Shown piece after piece: positions 10,730 to 23,104 of a stretch of DNA of 64,000 bases. The stretch is from Microvelia longipes (Eukaryota; Arthropoda; Insecta; Hemiptera; Veliidae). The notes under the pieces were generated by a model that ran no database searches, was not told the DNA's origin, and was given only the letters and a program-made list of their open reading frames with translations. The stretch's first letter is position 1; each line of letters opens with the position of its first letter. The DNA is taken from assembly GCA_018340805.1 (NCBI GenBank), contig JACMZG010000008.1, positions 59,235,877 through 59,299,876 of the forward strand, given 5' to 3'. A program made the translations under genes and the position numbers.

Positions 10730-12260
10730 GTGTTGGGATGTTAATTTTGACAAAAAATAAATTAAATGCTCAGCTATTAAATAAATCACAATTTTGGATC
10801 ATCTTCAAATTGGAAACAATATTCATACATTAATTGTATCTCTTTATTGTATCATTAATGTAACTCAAAGCCTTGATGAATTAACTATCACCATTATGAT
10901 TTTTATACAAACTAACGTTTCAGCTAAATTGATTATAGGAGGCGAAATGAATGCCAAACTAGGATCTCTCAATAATAATATAGATGCTGATATTAAACCC
11001 CCTAATAATAATATAGAGGGTAGTATTTTTAACCCCATAAGAACGACCATTGACTATCGTCAGGACAATAGAGGTATAGAAATTTGTGATTTTCACGAAT
11101 AATTAGGCCTAATAATGGCCAATCGTAGAGCTCCCTTAGATTGCCCATCTCAGTATACATACTTATCCAATAAGGAACTTTCTATCATTGACTATGTTTG
11201 GTTTTCTAGTTCCTATCTACCATTCATTACCTCATTTTAAATATCATCTGAATTAACCTCGTCAGATCACTTTTCTTGCCTCATTGATATGTTTGATGGA
11301 TTTACAACTAATGAAAGTTCTGAAAACAATTACTGTAATAATTCTACAACTATATAAAAATGGTTTGAATTAAATCGTTCTTTATACCTTAACTTTTTAA
11401 ACGACACCTCTGGTGAGTTAAATATACTACCAAAAGAACTAAACGTCTTAAATCAATTTATTGTTGAAAATATTAAGTGTGCTGCCAAATCTTTAGAAAT
11501 GGCAAAAGTAGTTACTCCTAAAAGAAACTGCAAAAACAAATCAAAGAGAATCCCTGGTTCACAGCTGAATGTTACGAGCTCAAGCAAAAATTTAAAAGGC
11601 AATGAAGAAAATGTAGAAAACAAACATTTCAATAACAAAATGAAATAGACCTATATTTAAAATTTCAAAATGAATATGAAACCCTAATAAAAAATCTAAA
11701 AACTCATGAAAAAACACTTATTAGTACCCTCGCTGCACTAAAGAATCTAAAGCTATCAAAATATTTTACCCAAGACCTCAAAGTGATCGTAACCTTTCAG
11801 TAAATGACTGGTACAGGTTCCTTTGCTCCTTATATCAGCCAAGACCTAATTTTGAAATAGAACTGGCTGCAAATGATCCTACTCAAAACAATCTTGATAG
11901 TGAAATCAATATGAAAGAGCTCCTTGAGTCACTTAAAAAATGTAAAGACAACAAAGCCCCTGGGCTCGGGCTCGATGGATTTTCCTACGAGTTCTATTCA
12001 CGATTACCTGAGTCTTTTTTAGAATGTTTACTTGAGCTCTTTAACATTGTTTACACCCAAAAAATAATTCCTGATTCATGGCCGTGCATTATATTACATA
12101 AAAAAGGCAACAAAAATGACTACCTGGCTTCAGACCAGGAAGAGGTTGTATTGACAATGTTCTTGTGCTGACTTCAGTCATAAACTATAATTTAAAAAAT
12201 AGTGCTATCATGATAAAGATTGAACTGATAACGTACAGACGTTTCTTGTCAATGCTTGTT
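10730..12260 (+). pseudogene. LINE remnant: AP endonuclease and reverse transcriptase fragments
   Basis: Three blocks of one non-LTR retrotransposon are in order. 10794-11230 encodes the end of an AP-like endonuclease: IIGGEMNAKLGS corresponds to the GGDFNAxxG motif, with SIIDYVWFSS downstream. 11350-11800 is a linker with ENIKCAAKSLEMAKVVTPK in frame and further frames broken. 11911-12200 holds the RT N-terminus (CKDNKAPGLGLDGFSYEFY, then KIIPDSWPCIILHKKGN) and jumps by an internal deletion to a GFRPGRGCIDNVLVLTS-like block in another frame. The catalytic FADD block is absent. The style is Jockey/CR1-like. Stops and frameshifts show it is inactive. Confidence 0.8.
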
Positions 12261-12584
12261 ACATTATTTGTATTCCTATCTAAATTAAGCACCTTTTTTT
12301 ACGTACAATGGTGTTTAATGTAATGTTTAATTGTCTAACTTAATAGTGATACAGTTAAAAGTAATTTCTTTGTCAATTTAATTAACTTAATTTCAATAAT
12401 AGCAAGTAGGGCTCAATCCTTAAGGCACGTCAAGAATATTAACTTATTGCGTTGAAATTTTATAACTTCACTGGAAAACACACATTATCATCTAGAAAAA
12501 ACCAAACAATTAATAACAAAACAAATTTTTACGAAAAATTAAAAAAAGTCCAAATTAGAACATCGTATATTACCGACAAACATA
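12261..12584. other. Non-coding intronic sequence
   Basis: Nothing recognisable. Confidence 0.4.
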
Positions 12585-12672
12585 TGGGATGCATATATAT
12601 AATATACATAAATAAATAAAAAAATATATAATATATATAGATATATAAATATATATATATAATATATATATA

Positions 12673-12716
<44 letters not shown>
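12585..12716. repeat. (AT)n microsatellite
   Basis: Interrupted AT/ATAAT tract. It yields a spurious Tyr/Ile ORF on the minus strand. Confidence 0.95.
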
Positions 12717-12720
<4 letters not shown>

Positions 12721-12819
12721 TTGTCAAATAATTTTGGACAGTATCTTAGTAAATTGATATTCCTTCTAGGGCAAATAATATCAATAGATTAATTAATACT
12801 TGACAATGGCATTCTGAAG

Positions 12820-13390
12820 ATGAGTGAAGGTACACGGAAGTTGAAAGGAAAAGTACCGAGGTACTCTGTATCAAATTTTAATTTTTTAAAATTTTTAATT
12901 GTTTTTACTAATTAAAAATGTTAATTAATAAAAAAAATGTCATATTAAGAGATAGTAAAAAAACGTCACACAGTATATATATAAGACCAACAAATGTGTC
13001 AAATTTTATGCCATTATCAGCAATAGGTCAATTTTTTTAGATAATCAATATTTAACGACTTTTATAAGTTTTTTGAATTAGAAAAAAATCCAATTGAGCT
13101 TAATTGGACATAAGTAAAAGAGCAAATGTGTTCTTTTACGTAATAAGTAAGTACACTGTGTTTCGTTTAATTAGGCAAGCATATCTATGGTTATTGTTGG
13201 ATCATTCAAGTTAAGTAGCATCGAGCAAGGCAAGTATCTGGATGTGTGACTATCGGGAATAAAACTTATGTAATTACTAACTGAGGACGAGTGAAGAGAG
13301 TCCAAAGACATGTTTTAAAATAAATTTGGCGAATTGTATATTCCAAGGACGAGCGGAGCGAGTCCGAAGTAGGGAGATTTAAAAAGGATT
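12820..13390 (-). repeat. Module S copies and family A-like fragments (inverted)
   Basis: 12820-12870 (gatgagtgaagg...taccgaggtac) and 13278-13370 (gaggacgagtg, then ggacgagcggagcgagtccgaag) are reverse-complement copies of module S. The sequence between them includes a family A body word (cattatcagcaataggtcaattttt) in plus orientation. Confidence 0.55.
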
Positions 13391-14830
13391 CCTCACACTT
13401 AAACCTTTGTGTCGACGATAAATAAGATTTATAAATCTTGTGAAGATTAAAAACAACAACATGTTTTATGAAAAATGTATTTTCAAAACATTTTGAAAGA
13501 AGCAAGATTAACCCGAAAATATTTCATAAGATTCAAAATTGACGAAAAAGAGATGTAAAAAATAAAAGAAGGGTCGTAACCAAGCAGGGCTGCCACAATC
13601 GTCTCAGAATTAATCAAGCAGCTTTGTTAATTGAGTTCAGAGAGGTAACGATGCCGTAAAGATACAACCTTTCTAACCAAATAAAACTATGACGTCATGT
13701 CAAGGTAAAAATTTCTTCTCTTTTGAAATTTTCCTCTTTTGAAAGAAGAAAATTAAAATGAGATTTACAAAATTGCATATTAAAGTAGAAATACAAATTT
13801 TAAAGTTTAATAATTGGTTATAATTAAGGAATGAATGTATCTTTGGTATATGCTTAAGACATGTATAAAATGCAACCTGTAACTACAAATAATTCTGGCA
13901 TGGAGGAAAATCAAAATGGGAAAAGGAAAGACGAGGAAATGATATTTTATAATTCATTATTTTCCAATACTTGTTGAATAAATCACTACTTGCTCTCGAA
14001 TTTGGTTTGTATTTCATTGTCAAAACACTAAACCTTTTACTTGCTGACTGACAAGTTAAAAAGTTACTGTTTCGACTATAAACCCCAAACCTGAGCAGGA
14101 ATTGAATCGGAGAGAAAAACAAGCATTGGCTTGCCAATCTCCAAGCCAGAACTAGTTTGTAGTCATAAACTGATATGGTGTAAATATAATGATAAAAAAA
14201 TTGTGAGGTCTTAGATCACCTGAAACGGGATAATTCAGGTGAAATACCGGTATAGATTTTTTTAAACTAAATAAATTTCCTATATACGGTATAAATGAGG
14301 AAAAGTAATTATGAAGTTCAGTTTAAAAAAATAATCTAAAATCATTTTTTACTCTATTCGATAAAAATTGAAAAGTGAAAACTTTTTCGTTGTGTGTTAC
14401 AAGATTGGAAAGAATAATTGCTTTTGGTCTATGTATGCCTATGTTTCAATCCAGAGAGCGAGAGAGGATGTGAATTGGTGATTCTGCAGACTTTAATTTA
14501 ACCACTGGTTAGTTTGCCAATGTTTCTGTGTAAAAATATTTCTTCTGAACCATGAATTCCAGAAAAGGCATAAAGAATTGGAATATTTGTACCTTAATAA
14601 CAGTTTCAAAGAAAAGAAGTGAACTACTTTGCGTATAACTGTACAACCATGCGTGTTGCTTCGTTACAAAATACATTGAAAGAAAGTTCGCTAAAGCTAA
14701 AAGCCTAAAGAGAAGGAAAAATTGTGGTTAAATTTTATAAACAGCTTAGGATGAGCCATTTAGAGTCCAATGTTGCTAGTATTCTATTAACTAAATCAAT
14801 TGCTATTTCCAGATTAAATCAAATTGGGTT
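13391..14830. other. Non-coding, with MITE C and family A tail fragments
   Basis: 14130-14170 (ccagaactagtttgtagtcataaac) matches the outer end of the TCTGGCGCGG MITE. 14215-14310 (cctgaaacgggataattcagg ... gaggaaaagtaa) matches the family A tail. No gene was seen; short ORFs here show no conserved motif. Confidence 0.45.
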
Positions 14831-14837
14831 CGGGATA

Positions 14838-14930
14838 ACTCGGGTTTTTACTTCACGATATAGAATTTGCTACGCTCATCCTCTTCACTCATCATGGACT
14901 CACTCACTCACTGTGCTCGTCTTCAGACTG
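14838..14930 (+). repeat. Module S copy
   Basis: ataactcgggtttttacttcac...gaatttgctacgctcatcctc...ctcgtcttcag, the module order seen at 1938 and 58968. Confidence 0.65.
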
Positions 14931-15145
14931 TTAAAAACCGATTTATTCCTAGAGGTGATTATCCACGTGTTGACCTCACTTGATGCTTCTTAACCCTTGT
15001 GATCCAATAAATTCATAGATTTAGTAGCCGTATTGAAATAAAAAAATATATTTAATTAGTTAAAGGAATACAGTCATGCCAAAGTTTAAGGCAAACGAAG
15101 AATTCGAAATCCCAGTATCGGATATCAATGAAGTTATAAATAATT

Positions 15146-15790
15146 AACAAACAATAGGATTCTGTACTTTATGATTAATGTCTGTACCAAGATCTATTCC
15201 GATCCGAGAAATATTTAGAAGTTATCGTAGGAAAAAATTCGGACCTTCGGCCCTTAGTCGCATCGCGGCTACATTGTTTTTTAACACTTAAATCCCATAG
15301 GGTCATATTAGCCTTTTTCCCTCACTCAAATCTCACTCAACTAATCCATCCCAGAGTAAGCACACACTCAATCATCTAGGAAGCACATTCTCCGTACATG
15401 GCCGCACATATGACTGCTTCACAGTGTGCCTAGTTCATCTAGGCCAACCAGACTCTATCCAAACTCACCGCTTTGACAAGTGCCTGCGACTAGTCCTCAG
15501 TGAGCTTAGTTCATCTATAGTCCTACTAGTTCCTCTGATCATATTAGCATCACTTAGCCCGCCCTCGTTTTACCAGTCTCACCAATCTCATCAGCTCCTC
15601 TAGCATCACCAGACCCTGGCTAGTTCGGCGCCACCTAACACAGAACTCTTACGTTATTCGTGTTCCGACTTCACTTTCACTAAGTTTGGACATACGAAGC
15701 CTTATCTTTATCTTTCCGACCTTTATCTCCATCAGACTGCAGAACCTTGACTTTTCGAAACGCGGATCCAGATTTGTCAGACAGGTTTGG
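15146..15790 (-). repeat. SINE-like repeat family E, copy 2
   Basis: It matches copy 1 from the aattaacaaacaataggattctg end through the gatctattccgatccg, tctcatcagctcctctagcat and gaaccttgacttttcg blocks. It carries extra sequence (15296-15540) shared with copy 3. The tRNA-like head is missing, so the copy is 5'-truncated in its own orientation. Confidence 0.7.
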
Positions 15791-16740
15791 CTATTCGGCT
15801 TCATAAGAGGTGAAAGATACTGGTAATTTAAATAGAATCGCATTAAAATTTTAATTGAGTCTCCCTGACTTTAGCTTGTCTTGAGAGACTCATGGTTATA
15901 ACTTCTACCTGGCATTTGATTCAGCTATACGATCCGGCTATACGTCTCCGGATTTGGGATTATGGACAGCATTTTTTTAATGAATAGTATAAAATCCCTG
16001 CAAAACAGAAAAATTGTCGTCAATAATGCTACTGTATCCAGTAACATTTTTTCATCGTGTCTAAAAATTAACTTGAACTCAGTGATAGTGAAAACTCGTG
16101 TGTTCTAGGTTAAAGGATAGTGATGGTGTTATCCTGTTCTTGAGGTTTTCAGGTTGTGACAGCAAATATTTTATCTCTATTTTAGCCCTAAAATGATTCA
16201 CTGCGCGTCATAATCTCTACAAAAGACTTCTTTCCTTTTTTAAATTATTGTAGCTTCATTGAATAAAGAGTAAGGGTATTCTCTATACGAGTACCTTAAT
16301 ATGAGCGTGGACTATCACGTGGCATAATTTAGATCACAAGGTAAATATAATAATTGTTAAGATAAAATGTTTTAGACTGCTTTGAAAAATAAATAGTCCA
16401 TTGAAGAGGCCCTTTTATCTTATCCTTCAAGTCTACAACTCATTTATTATTTCAATAAATAATTAATGCGGAGTATTATTTCAATGCTTGTTTCAAGTCC
16501 TTTCGTCCTTCAGAGTGTTTACCCTACAGAAACTACGTTTTCAAATCATTATTTCCTTGAAATTTTACTATTATACGAGGAGCATGTTCCGTGTATTTTA
16601 CTCACAACAATCCTATTATTTTTTTATTTAGAATGATCTGTATAATGCGTGATATAACAATTTTCTCATCAAAATAAAGCCAACAATATTTAAAATCAAA
16701 ACTAATAATTATAATACTTCCCGAAAAAAGTGAAATAAAA
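15791..16740. other. Non-coding intronic sequence
   Basis: No gene or repeat family assigned. The region is AT-rich. Confidence 0.4.
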
Positions 16741-16751
16741 TTATTTTAATG

Positions 16752-16793
16752 TAAAGGAATACTAATCTTTATTTAGATTTGTATTCCTTTAGT
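16752..16793. repeat. Short hairpin
   Basis: taaaggaatactaatct is mirrored by agatttgtattccttta, with a short AT loop. Confidence 0.65.
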
Positions 16794-16859
16794 ATTTAAA
16801 GTTCGCCATACTTTATTTATGAGTAATGTAATTGTGTAATTGAGTAATGTACTCTGTGT

Positions 16860-17130
16860 AGAGTACAAAGTTCTTTTATGCTAGAGAGTTGAAACTTGGT
16901 ATGAAAATCAATCTTTAGATCTAGTTGTGGTATTAGAAAAATAAATAACTGTTATCCATAACTCGGGAAAATTTCGAAAATATAATTAACAAAACAATAG
17001 TTGTAACAATTTTAAATTTAGCACGATTTTTTTTACTTATCAACAAATGAGCCAAGTGTCTTCCCATTAACTGAATTCGTTCAATTTTTATCGAATGACA
17101 TGTATATATTTTTTAAAATATCGGCAGACC
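16860..17130 (-). repeat. Family A body fragment
   Basis: It shares gagttgaaacttggtatg, aataattaacaaaacaatag and attcaatttttatcgaatgacatgtatat words with the other copies. Tail and module S are absent. Confidence 0.4.
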
Positions 17131-17259
17131 ATCTAATTGAGTTGAAATAAGGCAGTAGCGTATGCCTTAACATTATAAACTGGTTTACAATGTTACATTT
17201 TAATTCATCCAGTATGTCTACAGATTTTGTTAAGCAAGTCTACTTATGTAAAGAATTAT

Positions 17260-17761
17260 AAGGCGTGGTCGAATATCCACGGCCTTCTAGAACATTGGAT
17301 CACCAACAAACTTTTTTTATAACTTTTTTTTCAATATTTTCAGTAATTAGCCGGATTTGTGATAAATGAAGGCTATTTCCGTAATCTACACGCTCTTTTG
17401 GTTAATCTCAAAGAGTATTTTACATTCACTCAACGATTTATTTTTAATCTAACTTGGTACATACATAACTACTGTTAGAAGTCAATGTTATCTACCTGAT
17501 TTGTGTTATATTTTGACATGTCATATTTGTTGACATTGACGTCTAACAGTAGTTATGTATGTACCAAGTTAGATTAAAAATAAATCGTTGAGTGAATGTA
17601 AATACTCTTTGAGATTAACCAAAAGAGCGTGTAGATTACGGAAATAGCCTTCATTTATCACAAATCCGGCTAATTACTGAAAATATTGAAAAAAAAGTTA
17701 TAAAAAAAGTTTGTTGGTGATCCAATGTTCTAGAAGGCCGTGGATATTCGACCGCGCCTTA
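17260..17761. mobile_element. Near-perfect foldback element (~0.5 kb)
   Basis: 17261-17490 and 17533-17761 are almost exact reverse complements. The outer ends are aaggcgtggtcgaatatcca and its complement; the arms run through the Arg-like word ctacacgctcttttggttaa to acataactactgttagac. The loop of about 40 nt contains tgttatattttgacatgtcata. A few single-base differences were seen in about 230 bp, so it is young. It has no ORF. A TTAT-like target duplication is possible but unclear. Confidence 0.9.
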
Positions 17762-17869
17762 TTGTTCTTCGTCAGAAGTTGGAGGTTGTCCACAAGGATT
17801 AAAATTGATCTATCAAGTTTAAGGACTAGCGCAGGTTTAACGCTGAATTATAAATTTAGCGTTTTTCAT

Positions 17870-17960
17870 ACTCTGAGGACGATCGAAGCAAGTCCGAAAC
17901 TATGATAAGCGTAGAGAATCCGATATGGTGAGAAAAGGTTACGAGATACCCTGTACTTTA
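17870..17960 (-). repeat. Module S copy (inverted)
   Basis: ctgaggacgatcgaagcaagtccgaaactatg...gagaatccgatatggtgagaaaaggttac, the reverse complement of the 1938-2025 module. Confidence 0.65.
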
Positions 17961-18496
17961 TTTTTTTAATTTAATGGAATATTTCACCTTCATTATCCTA
18001 GAGTGTTATTTATAAATGAAGAAACTTTTACTTATTTCGAAAGTCTTTGTTTGTATGATTAAAGCTTTAATAAAAGGGTAAAAGGGTTTAATATTTCGAC
18101 ATATAATTGAGCAAAAAAGGATGTTTGGAAAGGAAACTTGTTGCAAGGTTTTGCAAATAATTAATGAGGGAAATTGTTTACGAGCACTTCAAAAGGCAAA
18201 ACACTTTTTCGTTTTTTTTTTGCGCCTGTTTTGTAATAAAATAAATGCCGTTTATGGGGATGAAAAGGCAAAGTTTATCCGTTTTTATCATTCTACATCA
18301 TAAAAGTTTTTTAAAGTTGAAAAAGGTTAACACAAAGTTCACATTGACTTTAATTATTTTTTTTAACCTGAATATTAGTAAAATCAATTCCTCATAGAAG
18401 TTAAATTAGAAAACATTTAGTATTGCCATTTTGCATGAAATATCCAAAACTGATGTTAAGTATAGAGCTAATCTTTAACACATATTTTAAAGTTCA

Positions 18497-18950
18497 TAGA
18501 AAACAATGCGGCGCGGTGATCCACAGACCAGACGAATTTCGTTTGAAAAGCTTGCTTTCTCGAGCACTAATCCAGTTCTTTCTCAGGTTTTTAGTTTATG
18601 CTTCATAGTCGGACTAGTAGCACTGTTAATTGTCCGTCAAATGGTCAAATAATTAATATATGCATATTGTTGAATTGATTTTTCAAAAGAAATGCGCATT
18701 TTCACACCATGGGTTGTTCAAAACTATATTTATCCTAGCATTATTAGTTCTGCATAATATTCAGGACAGTCATACCAATCTCAGTTTATGCTGATCTTCA
18801 AAATATTTTAGCGGACATGTAAAAGTGCTTTAAAGCCTACACCGAAAAACTTAAGCCAAAACTCAATTGGTGTGCAAGTAAGCACCAACTCTAAAGGAAA
18901 TTCGTCCGCCTTATGGACCACGCGCCAGAATTATTTTGTAGTTATAAACT
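18497..18950. mobile_element. MITE family C copy (TCTGGCGCGG ends)
   Basis: The left end gcggcgcggtgatcc and right end ggaccacgcgccagaatta are inverted. Inner words (aaatgcgcattttcac, gcttaagccaaaactcaa) match the better copy at 51278-51729. The right end continues into ttttgtagttataaac, which also flanks the other copy, so the true end may be further out. No transposase. Confidence 0.7.
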
Positions 18951-18966
18951 TACAAAGTTAAAATAT

Positions 18967-20536
18967 TGTAACATAAATTTTCAATACTTGGTTCACACCA
19001 GTTTTAATTTTAATTTATTTTAAAATTTTGGTGTGAGTTCAAAGATAATTAGTTTAGCAGTTGTATAATTTAAATTTAAATTCTGAATTGTATTGGCGGG
19101 AAAGGGACCGCCATCTTTATTTTTTATTAGCGCTTTATTAATTAAGTTAATAACATTCTTTTATTGTTGAGTTATATTTAATTTGGTCTAAATTAGGATT
19201 AATTTTTAGTTCAGAGTTTTGATTATTTAATTTGGGTTATTATATTAGGTTTAAACCCAAGTTTAGGGTTTTGGGGAAGGTTATACCGGAGCAGGTTGTT
19301 CTAGGTGGTTCCGAGGTGAACACATTTTCTGTTAGGTGCTTTTTCGGCCCTTAATTTTAGTTCAAGTTTAACTTCACCCGTTTAAGGGGATTATCTGGGT
19401 AGTTCAGTTTTTCTGGATTAGTGGGAGTAATAACAACAAACAACATTGTAACATCACTAAGTAAGTTAACAGTTGTGTTGTTAAGTTGCAACATTGTAAT
19501 TGTAACTTTACAATTTGAGGCTGCTCGGTTGACGAAGTTAATCTCTTGGTGCCTGCTTACTGGACGATCTGCCACTGTGTTTGTGCTGAGGCTTAGCCAC
19601 AAATCTTAAAGTGTTCTGGTGCCTTAAGTCAGTTGCTGCTCCAAACTGTTCTCACTATTTTGATTTGGCAATCTATAAATATCAGGTCAGACAGATACCG
19701 CAAATCCTTTCTTATCACCTTTCGAGCTGGACGCTCGAATCGGATGGCCTTCTCATCATTATTTTATTTTATCAGAAGTTTCTTTTTCTTTTATTAGTAT
19801 TAAGCCTCCATATATTGTAAGCCCTAGGAAGTCAGTAACGGCCAGTAGAAGACTACTGTGCATAGGTAGGGATCAATGTAAGGGGCCCCATAGTTTATTA
19901 GGCAGATCTTTATGTATATTACTTTCATTTATTTACAGTCAGCTAGATCAGAGCACTTAAAAATCAAGTCACTTTTCTTTATATTTTGTTTTCAAGTAAT
20001 TATTTATACTTATCTTCAATATAGTTTACTTTTATTTTATGTGTCTGATCTCTTCTATCAATTTTGATTCCTGGGCAGAACTTAATTACTGTTCTGAACA
20101 AGAATATAGTATTAACTTTTTATTTAAATTCAAATATTTGTCTCATTTAACTTTATTACTGCTTGAATTAGCCAGCTCCTGGATACCAAAGTTTGCTATT
20201 TCAGCATCCAAATTGTTCCCAAATTATATTTAATACAGACTGGATTCCTCGTTCACCAGTCTACACCTTAACCTCCCCTATTCCTCTTCCTCAATCCCTC
20301 CTCTGCCCACATTTGTCTGTCCAGTGTTGTCTTCATACTGAGGTCACCATTTGTGTCTACTCCTCTGAACATACTGTTAAAAGCTGAACGAGGTGCGCTC
20401 AAATAGTTTAAAAGAGAGCTTAAACTCTATGATCATATTCTAAAAGTTCAGGTCGCTCAAAAAGCCTACGCCCTTAAAGTGCACCAGACTGAGTTGGGTA
20501 CAGAACATCACTCACAACATAGCCGTTAAAGGCTAT
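18967..20536 (+). repeat. Gypsy 5' LTR (~1.57 kb)
   Basis: It starts TGTAACATAAATTTTCAATA and ends GCCGTTAAAGGCTAT. The same sequence occurs at 25032-26619. Unusually long for a Gypsy LTR. ORFs within it occur in both LTRs but are only LTR sequence. The end base is ambiguous by one nucleotide because of the target duplication. Confidence 0.93.
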
Positions 20537-20545
20537 ATAAGAGAT

Positions 20546-20564
20546 TGGCGCCCAACGTGGAGCC
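20546..20564 (+). promoter_or_regulatory. Primer binding site, tRNA-Lys
   Basis: TGGCGCCCAACGTGGAGCC, 9 nt after the LTR, is complementary to the 3' end of tRNA-Lys including CCA, with one mismatch from the expected ...GTGGGGC. Confidence 0.85.
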
Positions 20565-21139
20565 TTACAGGGCCTGAACTACTTAAGAATCAGATTTTAA
20601 TAGTAAATAAAGACTTCTGTGTTATTTTATTTAGATATGACCCTGGTAGACAAGGTAAGGTTATCGTAGGTGGAATCTCCGTTATCACTGAGTGTATTTG
20701 TAAAAATAAACAATATTTCATTTATATACGTATTTCAGACTTACCTTATATTCAATTAAATAATTATATTTTATTATCAAAACAATTTTATGTATTTAAA
20801 ATTAATATTTCACTATCACACATTATCTTGAAAATAAACACTGTTTTCTTTTTACAAATACACACTTTTCTGGATAACTCGAGCCTTCCTGGTACAATAT
20901 CCTTTTTTGTGAGCCATTTTCGGAGCTGTGGAAGCCTGAAAAAATATTTTGGATCATATATTTTATTATTTTTTAAATAATTTATGCTGGATTTGTGGAA
21001 ATTCTTGAAGATAGCATAACATCACGTGAAAATGAAAATAATCTGAGCTTTTTCTTTTTCATATCTTCTTATTCCTTTTCAGATGAAATCTTAATATGGC
21101 CGACAATTTTTAAATTTTTTTTCCCTGATTAAGACCATC
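20565..21139. other. Gypsy 5' untranslated leader
   Basis: No open frame. AT-rich, lying between the primer site and the first readable gag codons. Confidence 0.6.
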
Positions 21140-21960
21140 TCCTTTTCAGGAGATGGTAGAGGTAAATCACTTCGTAGCTTTCTCGAAGATATTGAAGTTT
21201 GTAGTAGGGCTAGGAACGCCACTGAAGAAGATTTATGGAAAGGAGCTCTAGATCTTTTCACCGGTTCTGCGCTTCGCTGGTTTAAATCAGTTTATAAAGA
21301 TGTTTCTCTCATGGCGAGAGTTAGTCGACCTGTTGAAAGAAGAGTATGAGGATGAGGATTATGTGTAGAGCTTACAGCGGAAATGTTATCCAGGACGCAG
21401 GGCTTAGATGAAAAGTTGGAGACTTCGTTCAGTTATGAGGACTTACTTTTTCTCGTCTCGACTTAACTGAGGAAAAGCAGTTGCAGATCTTATTCCGTAA
21501 TGTGACGCCTTACTTCTATGACCGCCTACGTCAGTATAGAGTTGACAGTGTTGCAGAGTTTACGAAGTTAGACGACGCATTTCAAAGTGACAAAGTCATA
21601 TGGAAAATACAAACCTCCTCCTACAGCGAAAAAAGACACTGCTTGAACCCAGTTTAGCCTATGCAGGTTTTTCTAGTCTAAGGATGAAAAATAGTAATGT
21701 TGCGGGAGTTGAAGTAGTGAAAAACTCTGGTTTATAAAACAATAATTTTCGTCGCTATGATATAAATCCTCTTATCACCAAGGAAACAAGAATAACTCTT
21801 ATTCATAGAAGATCTTTACGCCTCAAGACCGTGCTTGTTTAAATTGTGGAGTCAAAGCCACTTTTCACACGTTGTCCGAATTAGGATTTGTGGCAGCTGT
21901 GGAAACAAGGACTTAGCAAAAGTGTGTCAGTATGTCCTACTTCCTCAGGGAAACGAAGAA
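21140..21960 (+). pseudogene. Gypsy gag remnant
   Basis: 21145-21330 reads GKSLRSFLEDIEVCSRARNA and then WKGALDLFTGSALRWFKS. This is the retrotransposon capsid pattern (short helices around a central WF) of the Retrotrans_gag family. A later block, near 21840, reads CLNCGVKATFHTL, a nucleocapsid zinc knuckle in which the Gly-His pair is changed. Stops at about 21367, and frame changes between, break it. In an intact element this protein forms the particle that packages the RNA. No intact start codon can be assigned. Confidence 0.7.
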
Positions 21961-22099
21961 GGAAGACGAAAGTAATCGGGACGTCTTCGCCTTCCCAATT
22001 TGAAGTCCCACAAAAAGGAACGTGCTGCTTGGTTGAAGGTAGTACAGTCGTTCTTTCAACGACGAACGCGTCAGCGGTTTAATTACCTCTTCTAAAGCG

Positions 22100-22313
22100 A
22101 CCCGTCCTTTATTTGGAAGTTATGGTTCTGGTATCCTTTACTTGTTTATGGATTCCGGAGCATCACGGACTTTAATTAATTACAAAGGCTGGGAAATTGT
22201 TCAAAGTTTGGGCTTTAAGTTGAATGAAGCCTCGGACATAAAGTGTACTGTTGCAGACGGCAGGAGATGTGAAATCATAGGCAGTGTGGATTTACCTATA
22301 TGTGCTGGACGGT
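22100..22313 (+). pseudogene. Gypsy aspartic protease remnant
   Basis: One frame reads GILYLFMDSGASRTLIN with the catalytic DSGA triad. Downstream are CTVADGRRCEIIGSVDLPI and a stop. The family works as a dimer cleaving Gag-Pol. The substrate-flap region is recognisable but the frame is not joined to gag or RT here. Confidence 0.75.
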
Positions 22314-22438
22314 AAACTTAAAGTTATTCCGACGTTAGTCGTTCCGATATTTCTTCCACTCTGATCCTTGGCTAGATTTCTGGAAATCGATGGGTATTAT
22401 TCCAGATCTCTATCAATTTCAATCATTTTTTTCAGAAG

Positions 22439-23100
22439 ATGACGTTTATTATCGAAGTGCTAGTGTCTAAAGATCATCTTTCAACGGAGAGAGGAGAGAA
22501 ACTTCGTCAGCTCACCGATGAATTCTTCGACACCATGGGTTCCGTGATAGGATGTACTGGTTTGGTGGAGCACGTTATCGATACTGGTGACGCTGCTCCT
22601 ATCAAACAGCGCTACTACCGGTCTCTCCAGCGTTCAGAAGAAGATGAACGACGAACTCGAGGATATGTTGTCAAAGGGTATTGTTGAACCTTCGAACTCA
22701 CCTTGGTCGTCACCAGTGGTGATGGTGCCTAAGCCTGATGGTACTTATCGCTTCTGTGTTGACTATCGCAAAGTTAATACGGTAACTAAGAAAGACGCAT
22801 ACCTTTGCCATATGTATCTCATATCTTGGACAGGCTGAAAATGCGCGCTACATTTCTTCCCTTGATATTAAATCAGCCTACTGGCAGGTCCCAGTTGAAG
22901 AAGCATCAAGAGAGAAGACAGCCTTTACTGTTCCCACCAGAGGACTTTTTCAATTCCGTAGGATGCCCTTTGGGCTTCACAACAGTCCTGCTACGTGGCA
23001 ACGATTGATTGATAAGGTGTTGGGAGCCGATGTGAGGTATATGTATTGTATACCTCGATGATATCATCATCTGTACACTCGATTTTTCCACCCACCTTAA
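22439..23100 (+). pseudogene. Gypsy reverse transcriptase N-terminal part, frameshifted
   Basis: Pieces in three frames: IKQRYYR and a shift (about 22620); KGIVEPSNSPWSSPVVMVPK and FCVDYRKVN (22670-22780), the palm entry of Ty3/Gypsy RT; a shift near 22800, then ISSLDIKSAYWQV with the first catalytic Asp; RRMPFGLHNSPATWQRL near 22960; and the YLDD active-site region near 23053, where an extra repeat of tatgtat displaces the frame. At least three indels separate these blocks. It should synthesise cDNA from element RNA, but cannot as it stands. Confidence 0.85.
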
Positions 23101-23104
23101 GGTT

